Shown: one piece after another, positions 55,850-64,000 of the stretch | Layout of the letters: each line of letters starts with the position of its first letter | Numbering within the stretch: position 1 is the first letter of the stretch | Assembly: GCA_007570785.1 (NCBI GenBank) | Contig: ML664159.1 | Coordinates: 5,241,987-5,305,986 of the forward strand | Direction of reading: 5' to 3' | DNA from: Antilocapra americana | Lineage: Eukaryota > Chordata > Mammalia > Artiodactyla > Antilocapridae | Length of the DNA: 64,000 nt | Program-made: the position numbers and the translations under genes | The notes under the pieces: generated by a model | What the model saw: only the letters and a program-made list of their open reading frames with translations | Databases searched by the model: none | Told to the model about the DNA's origin: nothing

Positions 55850-57000
55850 CCCATCCCTAGTCCATGCAGAAACCCTGATGGCTCACCTTAAAGATCTATC
55901 ATGAGTGTGAACTTATCTTACCACTTTTGCGGTTTCTTGCCTCATTCATTTCTTGCCCTCGATTTCTGTAATAAGCTGCTAACCAGCCTCATTGCTGTAA
56001 CCCAGTCCCTAGGGACTGTTCTCAACACAACAATCAGAATTATTCTCTTAAAATTTTAGTCAGCAAGTCATTTGTCTTCTCTAACCCTGTGTGGGCTCCC
56101 CCATCTCTCTCAGGGCAAAATCCTACATGTGCTATGAGATTTTCTTCCTCTCAATGCTTCTCTGCCCTCACTTCCTACGATACCTCTTACTCCCCTACTT
56201 CAGTCACCTGGCCACCTTGCTGTTGTTTGAGGACCCAGATGTATTCCACCCTCGGGCCTTCACATTGATCGGTTGCTCCATCTGCCTGTAAGACTTTTCC
56301 CTAAAGATGTGCCTAGCCAATGACCTCACCCCTTTTAAGGTTTTGGTCAGATGTCACCTTCTCAATGAGGCTAACCTATCATCTACTTTAACATTGCAAT
56401 CTGCCAATTTATTCTGTTCTACTACTTCTTTTTATAATCTACTTAATTTTTTACTATTTATTTTTGGCTGCATTGGGTCTTTGTTGCTGCTTGCAGGCTT
56501 TCTCTAGTTGGAGTGAGTCGGGGGCTACTCTCCAGTGGAAGTGTGTGGGCTTCTCATTGCAGCAGCTTCTCTGGTTGAGGAGCACGGGCTGCAGGGTGCG
56601 GGCTTCGGCAGTTGTAGCACGCGAGCTCAGTAGCTGTGGCTCACGGGCTCTAGGGTTCAGGTTCAGAAGTCGTGGCACACAAGCTTAGTTGCTCCATAGC
56701 ATGTGGAATCTTCCCATACCAGGGATGGAACCCATGTTCCTTGAGTTGGCAGGCAGATTCTTAACCACTAGACCACCAGGGAAGCCCACTACTTTTTTTT
56801 TTTAACAGAGCCATTATCAACTTATTTATGATGCCAGTTGTCTGACTTCATCTGCTAGAATGTAGACCATAAGAGAGCACTGAACCTGGTTTCCCTAGTT
56901 GACCTATTTCAAGTGGCTAGAAAAGTGGCTGGCACATAATAAGTGGACAACACATGTTTGTAGAGTGTTGAATAAATAAAAGTAGGGTGCCAGAGTAATA
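55850..57000 (+). mobile_element. L2-like LINE with 3' end, split by a CHR-2-type SINE
   Basis: Sense L2: CTAACCAGCCTCATTGCTGTAAC, CCTTCTCAATGAGGC (56357) up to about 56440. It resumes at about 56800: TAGAATGTAGACCATAAGAG, GTGGCTGGCACATAATAAG, then GTGTTGAATAAATAAAAG. Confidence 0.75.
56441..56796 (-). mobile_element. CHR-2-type SINE
   Basis: Antisense of a tRNA-derived cetacean-hippo-ruminant SINE: TTTATTTTTGGCTGCATTGGGTC, GCTTTCTCTAGTTGGAGTGAG, GGGCTTCTCATTGCAGCAGC, GGGATGGAACCCATG (box B), TTAACCACTAGACCACCAGGGAAGCC. Distinct from Bov-tA, and older. The flanking CTACTTCTTTT and CTACTTTTTTT may be the TSD. Confidence 0.92.
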
Positions 57001-57693
57001 AAAGAAAATAGTAGTTCTGTCTTATATTTCAATATTTGGTAGATATTTTGTAAATGTATGTTTGTGCACATGGACAATTTCCTGTTAGACAAAGGTGGCA
57101 TTTGACTAACAATTTGGACCAAAGTAGCATGAGAATCATTGCCTGATCTCTGACCCAAATGGCCATTCAATGAATGTATGAGACCTTTGGCTTTTTCTAG
57201 AATGCAGAGGACTGACCTCTGGCTTTATACCTGAAGGGCTTGCTGCTCTTCAAAGGTTAAATGATGTTCAAGAGAAACAGTGACTTCTATGTTTGCTCCC
57301 AGCTCTACTTTTTAATGCCTGTAGTAACAGCAACTCTTCAAAGCAACAATAGCATGAATTGACCTGTACCAATGTCAGTAGATATTATAAACCCCTTAAT
57401 AAAAAATCATAGAGGCACACAGAAGAGGTAAAGAAATACCAACAAAAATGTAGTCACATATCTATGCCAAGAAACCATCAATAAAAACGGTAATAAGAGA
57501 ATCACTGCTTGTAGTAAACCAATTCTAAGACATAAAAGCAAGCAGCAGCAACAACAAATTCTAGTATGGACTTTACGTATAATGCCTACAATCACATTTG
57601 GTTTTATCTTTCAACATTATTAAATTGAGCCAATCAGTTTGACCAAACTGACCCAATAGTTAGAAATTTGTGCCCACATTGACTATACTCACA
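57001..57693. other. Spacer without recognised features
   Basis: No gene or known repeat. A short AGCAGCAGCAACAACAA run lies near 57541. Confidence 0.5.
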
Positions 57694-57903
57694 GGGCTTC
57701 CTTGGTGGCTCAGATGGTAAAGAATTCACTTGCAATGCAAGAGACCCATTTCAATCTCTGGGTCAAGATCTCCTGGAGAAGGAAATGGCAACCCATTCCA
57801 ATATTCTTGCCTGGAGAATTTCATGGACAGAGAAGCCTGGAGGACTACAGTCCATGGTGTTCTAAAGAGTTAGATACGCCTGAGAGACTTAACACTTTCA
57901 CTG
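57694..57903 (+). mobile_element. Bov-tA SINE
   Basis: GGGCTTCCTTGGTGGCTCAGATGG, a degraded box B (TTTCAATCTCTGGGTC), GGAGAAGGAAATGGCAACCC, CTACAGTCCATGGTGTTC, then an ACTTTCACTG tail. Confidence 0.92.
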
Positions 57904-57908
57904 TGGAC

Positions 57909-58260
57909 GATACTCTGTGTGTGCTATGCTTAGTCGCTCAGTTGTGTCTGACTCTTTGCGATCCCATGGACTGTAGCCCACCACACTCCTCTGTCCATGC
58001 GGATTCTCCAGGCAAGAATACTGGAGTGGGTTGTCATACTCTCCTCCATGGGATCTTCCCAACCCAGGGATCGAACCCAGGTCTCTAGCATTGCTGGTGG
58101 ATTTGTTACAGTCTGAGCCACCAGGGAAGCCAAGAATACTGGAGTGGGTAGCCTATCCCTTCTCCAAGGGAACTTCCTGACCCAGGAATTGAACTGGGGT
58201 CTCCTGCACTGCACCCAGATTCTTTACTAGCTAAACTACCAGGGAAGCCCTGATACTACT
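57909..58260 (-). mobile_element. 1.6-unit Bov-tA SINE, second copy
   Basis: A full antisense Bov-tA (57921 to about 58131, ending GAGCCACCAGGGAAGCC) is joined to a second head half starting AAGAATACTGGAGTGGGTAG at 58132 and ending CCAGGGAAGCCC at 58250. GATACTCT (57909) and GATACTACT (58252) flank the whole. The junction and the diagnostic GTGGGTAG match 24241-24569. Confidence 0.9.
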
Positions 58261-59879
58261 CTCCCTGCCTCCAAAAGGGATTAAGAACAAACACAAAAGA
58301 GGAGTAGATTACTTTCAAAGATCCTGATTGATCAACCAAAAAATAAGGAAATCAAGGGGAAAAGTAAAAGTTGAGAAATAATAGAGAGTAGAAGATTATA
58401 ATTTTAAAAAGAAGTATAAGTAATTGAACTTTTAAAAAGCATAAAATTAAATTATAGGGTATATGTAGGAATACACTTTTTAAAGCAATATTTTAATAAA
58501 TTTAACATAACATTTAGGTATGTTAGATATGATAGATAATATTACAATAAAGTAAAATCTCAAAATATAAACAGCTTGATACAATATAAATGTATTTCTT
58601 TGCTCATGCTATGCATCCAATATAGTTTGGGAGTTGCCTCTGCCTTAAGTGATGAGTTCTAAGCCAAGACTGACAGATTCCACCATCATTTGGATCTTAT
58701 ACATAGCTTTTTTGGTTACTACAGTCTGAGAAAAAGAGCTGGATAATTGGCCTTTAGTAATTAAATGGTTTGGCCTAGAAGTAACTCATATAACTTCTAG
58801 TCACCTCTTTCAAAGCAGGGGGTCCATACTGTATCATATAGTCAGTCATACCTGCCTCCAAAGGAGCAGAAACCTATAATCTATGTATCAGATATTGAGT
58901 AGATATGGATATACGTGAACATAAATAATGCTATCACAACTTAAATCTAAGCTACTTGGCAATGAAGGCAAAGCCTGAGTGTTTCAACAATTCTCTTTGC
59001 CTAAGAAAAACATCATACCATTTTAAGAGAAAAAAGCTTTTACCCACAGCACACTTTACTGTCTTAGACTTTGGCCCTTTTACCAAAAAATGCTCTGTGT
59101 TTTATTTATGAGCATCTCATATATCAGGCTTTGACAAAAAGTGCCAAGGGATTGTGTCTGTTTGTAGCTTTATCAAGACCATTTTATTGAGGAGACAGGT
59201 AATTCAGATATAGAGAATTCTGATAATCCATCCCAAGGGGTAACCAAATAGGGATAATCTTGAATAACTAATGTTTCGGTGTACCCTTCAAACTCTCTCT
59301 AGAACTTTAACTATTTACATAGGATTTTGCTAAAATACTATTTCAGATTACTTAAGGTCTCTAAGCAGTATTTAGTGATCAAGAAGGGATGCTCCAGATT
59401 AGTAGAAAACCCCTGCAATTCTAAATACATGTAGCTTTCTTTTGAAGGTGGGTTTGTGTTATTCCTTTTTACCTACATATTTATTTATTCCTTGATCAGA
59501 AAAAGACTGAAGGCAAAGTACTAAAGCACAAAAGTGCAAGTTTGAACCTACCAAGTTCTCAGAGAATTGCTCTATTTCAGACTCCAGAATACTCCAGTAT
59601 CATTGGGCATGGAAGAAGTAACTTCTGCAAAAGATTTTTGAACATAAGAGTTACTTATCTAACTCTATCATAAAAGTCTGTAAAATGACATATTTCGAAC
59701 GAGGCTGATTCTACCGAGATAAATTAGTTGCAATATGCAACTCTTCAAAGAGGGAAACGGTAGGGGTGGGATGAATTGGGAGATTGGGAACTTCTGGATA
59801 AAAAACTCAATAATAGGATTTTGAATTCTCTCCATACATATTTATAAATTCAACATAAATCCACTCAGAACCACCAAAG
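58261..59879. other. Non-repetitive region, perhaps an old repeat in part
   Basis: No gene recognised. The segment 58560-58830 (ATGTATTTCTTTGCTCATGC, then GGCCTAGAAGTAACTCATATAAC) resembles an old mammalian repeat that I cannot name. Confidence 0.4.
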
Positions 59880-61145
59880 GCCTTTTTCAGAACTGGACAA
59901 GGTGATTTTAATATTCAGTGGGAAGATTAAATGTGAAAGAAAAATTGAGCAAAATGTGAAGGAAAAAAGAACATTGAGGGGCGCTTGCCTTTCCCAATGT
60001 TAGAACTCCTATAATGCTATAGCATTATTGTAATGCTATAACAATACAGTGTTGTACAGTGACAAAAATTTCACAATAGATCAGTGATACACATTATAGA
60101 CTTCAAAGGTTGACTCAGAAAGATATTTGTAATAAAAGTAGTATTTCAAAGTGGTGAGGAATAGATAAACTATTTGATAAATTATCTTGATAATTATTTA
60201 TCCATCTGAAAACAAATATATATAAATGCATATCCTCTCCTTACATCATATACAAAATAAATTCCAGGTGGGCTAAAACATTAAATATATAAAAATTTAT
60301 AAATGCTTTAGGAAAATACTTTCATAAGCTTTGAGCAAGAAGTATGTTTCATAGGAAATCATATAACCCTGTGCCAAAGAAGGAAAATATTGAAACATTT
60401 ACCTAGATGAATGTGTTCTCTTCTCTCTCTCTCTCTGTCTCTCACACACACACACACACACACATACATATACACTCATTTAGGTCAAATATCTCAGTAT
60501 TTATATTGGGCAAAAGTTTAATATCTCCAGTGTAGAAAGAGGCCCTAAAATTAATGAGAATTTTAAAGTATTTTTTTTCTGAAGAAAATAGACAAAGTCT
60601 TCATATGTATTGAGTGTTTTATTAAATGGCAAGGACTGTTTTATGTAGTTTATTTCATTAGCACACCAATCCTGATAGATTTTTCCCCACATCATGGGAA
60701 GATATGTTGAAACGAACATTTTTCTTTACCAAATTGGTAAAATCAAAGACATATAATATTGTGTTAGCAGTGTTTGGGGATGTAATGAATCCCTCCTCCC
60801 ATATACACATACTTTTATTGAAATAAAATTATTAATAGCACAGTATTTTTGGAGGATAATTTGGCTGTTTGATCATTCTTTAATGGTCATACTTTTTGAC
60901 TCAGTAATTCAACTTATGGGAACACAAATGCTAGTAAATATGCATTAAAGTACATGCATAAGGATTATCAGTGAAACATTGCTTCTTACATGAAAAAAAG
61001 TTAGAACAATCTGAATGTTGCATTACTCTGACAAACCAAGAATAAGGCAGGGAAATGTGATGACTCATCTAAAATTGTTTGGAAAAATTGCCCATTGGGC
61101 AATGGTCAAAAGAGATTACTAGATGTTCTTTCAATAGGGGAAAGT
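59880..61145 (+). mobile_element. Old L1 LINE, ORF2 end and 3' UTR
   Basis: Sense but heavily diverged L1: AACTGGACAAGGTGATTTTAA, ATAAATTCCAGGTGGGCTAAAAC, TTGACTCAGTAATTCAACTTATGGGA, GTACATGCATAAGGATTATCAG, AAAGTTAGAACAATCTGAATG. A (CT)n(CA)n repeat interrupts it at 60417-60475. The right edge is uncertain. Confidence 0.65.
60417..60475. repeat. (CT)n(CA)n compound microsatellite
   Basis: About 12 CT units with one GTCT interruption, then about 11 CA units, then CATACATATACAC. It is the longest dinucleotide repeat here and likely polymorphic. Confidence 0.96.
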
Positions 61146-61259
61146 GGATTATCAGATTCCGTAAGACATATGTACCTTTTTATTTCTATTGACTAAGCTC
61201 TCTTCTAACCCTCAAAGAGTAGAAGTTAAGTTGTAGAAGATAGATATTAATGCAAAATG
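61146..61259. other. Short spacer
   Basis: No feature recognised. Confidence 0.5.
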
Positions 61260-61491
61260 ATTCTTTGTTGTTATTGCTTAGTCGTTAAGTCCTGTCTGAC
61301 TCTTTTTATAACCCCATGGACTGTAGCCCTACCAGGTTCCTCTGTCCATGGGATTTCCCAGGCAAGGCAAGAATACTGAAGCAGATTGCATTTCCTCCTC
61401 CAGGGGATCTTTCCAACCCAGGAATCGAACCCCTGTCTCCTGCTTGGCAGGCAGATTCTTTACCGCTATCATCTGGGAAGCCAATTCTTGT
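61260..61491 (-). mobile_element. Bov-tA SINE
   Basis: Antisense Bov-tA: GTTGTTATTGCTTAGTCG, GGAATCGAACCCCTG, GCAGGCAGATTCTTTACC, CTGGGAAGCC. ATTCTTTGT (61260) and ATTCTTGT (61484) may be the TSD. An extra GGCAA is duplicated at 61361-61370. Confidence 0.92.
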
Positions 61492-63257
61492 CTATAAGAA
61501 TGTAAATTAATTATATTCCATAGAAAAGCAATTGATTTCCAGCTTATGGAAAAGATAACTTCAAACATTACATTTAATTGACCCATGGAATATTAACCAG
61601 TTTTGCATCTATTACCACATTCATTTCACCATGCCTGATTGCCTAGCTATATAATGTTTGTTCTTCAAGTTCTCTTTTGAATTGGTCTTAACACATTATT
61701 GTGATTTCCTTATTAATTTATGAGTTGAAAAAATTCTTTGATATATAGTCATTTTATATTTGCATGAGAGAATTGAACCTTTTTGAAAATTATATGTCAG
61801 CATAATATTAAAGTCATTGCTTTTTATGAGACAAGAAGTTCTTTACTGATCTTTGCCATGGCTTTAACCATCTGTTCTCATTCAAAATCAAAATAAATAT
61901 TATTATGCCCTGGACTAGAATAAGGTTTTATTTGGTGATACTGTTGACCTCTCTACATTAGGACAATGAAATTTAGCTTTTGTACACAAAAAAGGTGAAC
62001 CAGAGAACATTTTCTGGAGGTTCTGTATTGTCTTATCCAAAAGTCTTTCAACACAAGAGCATCATGTTAAATTTATGCTAAAGGAGAAGGAGATTGTGGA
62101 TCCCCAAAAATTGAAGAGTTGGAGTGAACTCATTAAAAAATAAATAAACCCAGCTCCAGCGATAATTAAAAAATAGCTCTTGAAAGATTTTTTAAAAATT
62201 TTATCCTTAACCTTTTTCCCTCTTGCTACCATAAAATGCATCGTGTCAGGTTCAACAAGATAGAATTGTGCCCTGTTCTAATCCATGTTGTTATATGTAG
62301 GCTGCAAAACTGGCATTTGTTGAGGCAGAAGTGAAGGCACAATGGTATAGATTGTCATGCATATAGCCAACTCATTTTTGCCACGTGTGCAGTGCCTCAG
62401 GGAGTGGGGGAAATCAAAGTGCTTAAGGAAGAAAAAAAAAAAAAAAAACAGAAGAGAGAACTCAATCTATAGAGCTCTGTGAAGTACCACTTGCTTCTTC
62501 CCTTCATACAATCAGTTAATCACCTTATAAAATGCCAAAATCATCAGCGCATGAGTTGAAACAGCGAATGCAATTTTTTCCTCTCCTTTAAATGTCTCCT
62601 TTTCAGTTATACAGTATTTTATGAAAAATTGATGTCTTGCTAGTCAACATGATGAATGTTGGGACATGCAGGGAATAGTTTAAAGAGTTTGTTTTAACAG
62701 TTATGCATTTAAATTGTCCCATTACAGTGGACATGTTTCCTCTGCCAACAAAAAAAAAATCAGTTCTTAAAGGTCCAGTTCTCTTAGAAATTTTTTTGCT
62801 GCCTTCAATCATTTTGATAGCAATCCTGATGAATTCATGAATTAAAATTATTTCATCCAAACGTTAGATTTTGAGGCAGCAGTTCAGGGCCCCTTTTTCT
62901 TTTATTATAGGGCTTTAATACATAATACTGAAGCCATTTAGAGTTTAAAAATATGATACATTTTCTAAGGAAAACCTTTAGATATCTAGGCTCAGCAGGG
63001 CATTTGTCTGAAAGCAATTAAGTCGTGCAGTGTATAACAGTATAAAAGCCATTTCTGCACTCAAAGTGCTTTTGTTTAAGTTCAGTTCTTGGGTCAAGGT
63101 CCCAGCCTCTGATCTTGCTCATAGTACATATATAAAAAATATTTACTGAACAAATGAGCTCATTGAAAACATCATCCATTCATCCATTTCTGTATTCCAT
63201 CAGTGGAAGAGCAAAGGTAAATTGTTCTTTTCTTTCCTTGTCCTTCTTTGTCTGCTT
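61492..63257. other. About 1.8 kb without recognised repeats
   Basis: AT-rich. No gene or interspersed repeat recognised. An A17 tract lies at 62432-62448. Confidence 0.5.
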
Positions 63258-63470
63258 ACCCCAGAATCATAGATTTATAGAACAACATAGCTGGATCTTA
63301 AGAGCCATTAAAGACAATTTCTACATTTTACAGATGAAGCAACTGAGGCCTAGAATTTTGAAGTGGCCGGTATACTGCTACACAGCAAGTTAATGGCATG
63401 ACAGCCAGATGACAAATCCAGGTCTTTCATCTGTAAAGCCAGTGGCCTTATTGTGCCAGATTGCCTCTAA
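63258..63470. mobile_element. Old MIR/CR1-like element
   Basis: AGAATCATAGATTTATAGAACAACATAGCTGGATC, CATTTTACAGATGAAGCAACTGAGGCC, CACAGCAAGTTAATGGC, CAAATCCAGGTCTTTC. Same pattern as the element split by SINEs at 22.5-23.2 kb. Family uncertain. Confidence 0.6.
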
Positions 63471-64000
63471 GACATGTTCCCAAATTACTGGTGAAGGATA
63501 ACCTGGCCAGCCTATTGGCTTTTTTTCTGCTGGAGGAAAAAGAGACAGATCCCAAAAGCCCTTTTGGATCTTGGGTTCCCAAGACTCATAGCTGCCTGTC
63601 ACGAACTCATCTCAGCTTCTAGAAAGCAGTATCATTTCCTAGCCCTCAACAACACAAGATTAGTAGCAATGCAGTCAGGCCAGTGTCTGAAGTACTGTTC
63701 TAATAAAGACAGGTAAATATGACTGAAAGTTAAGAAAATGCCTTTGCCAGAACTCTCTTCAAGGAGTTCTACAATTACAGCAAGTTAGCCAAGGCTTTGA
63801 GAGCCACAGTGAAGATTCTGGTAGGTCAGGGGTTGTCATGGAGGAGTTTTAATTTGGATATTAAATGTCTGATTGGCTCTTTTCAAGAAATAACTTGGGA
63901 AGAGTAACTGTGGCAGTCAGATGGTAGCCTTGGTGAATGCAAGAACAGTTAGCAAGCAGCAGCTTGATTGTGGTGGTCTCAGAGATAATGGCAATGTAGA
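63471..64000. other. Non-repetitive region to the window end
   Basis: No gene or known repeat recognised. Confidence 0.5.

Noticed and set aside
1..64000. CRISPR array, bacterial operon or phage-like system
   Set aside because: No regularly spaced short repeats, no bacterial-style gene packing; the sequence is mammalian throughout.

Overview
This window is non-coding nuclear DNA from a pecoran ruminant, almost certainly a bovid (cattle, sheep, goat or a relative). The diagnosis rests on the repeats: BovB (RTE-type) LINEs, tRNA-headed Bov-tA SINEs, dimeric Bov-A2 SINEs, the ruminant L1 3' end (called L1_BT here), a CHR-2-type SINE shared with whales and hippos, and a mariner end of the ruminant type. 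The exact species cannot be told from this.

I found no host protein-coding gene, no exon I could defend and no structural RNA gene. The only recognisable protein homology is broken reverse transcriptase from BovB and L1. The window is AT-rich and looks like a gene desert or the inside of a very large intron.

Layout. 1-8.5 kb: dense LINE debris: two BovB pieces, an old L1 3' end, a young L1_BT with a 5' inversion, an ancient L2-like element split by a scrambled L1, and another young L1_BT. 8.5-15 kb: unique DNA with Bov-tA copies, a MIR, a BovB and a Bov-A2. 15-18.7 kb: mostly unique. 18.7-24.6 kb: MIRs, old L1s, several Bov SINEs (two inserted one after the other into the same target site) and a 1.6-unit Bov-tA. 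24.6-27.5 kb: about 3 kb with almost no recognisable repeat. 27.5-35.3 kb: Bov-tA copies, L2-like elements (one carrying a BovB), a young L1_BT and old L1s. 36.8-37.3 kb: a SINE nested inside a SINE, with both target duplications legible. 38.8-46.4 kb: L1_BT, L2, MIR, a mariner end, a long L1 carrying a BovB and a SINE, and two L2 ends tail to tail. 47-49.6 kb: two old DNA transposons and an L2 split by two opposed SINEs. 50-58.3 kb: SINEs, an L1_BT-type end, about 1.4 kb of non-repetitive DNA that may be regulatory (52.6-54.1 kb), MIRs, an L2 interrupted by the CHR-2-type SINE, and a head-on SINE pair. 58.3-64 kb: an old L1 with a microsatellite inside, one Bov-tA, and non-repetitive DNA.

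Nothing here works together as a pathway. The value of the window is its layered record of insertions, several of which can be ordered in time by nesting and by target-site duplications (TSDs). Repeat family names come from recognising sequence patterns without a library search. Bov-tA, Bov-A2, BovB and L1_BT calls are firm. L2, MIR, MER and old-L1 calls are softer. I see no sign of a new protein-based system.
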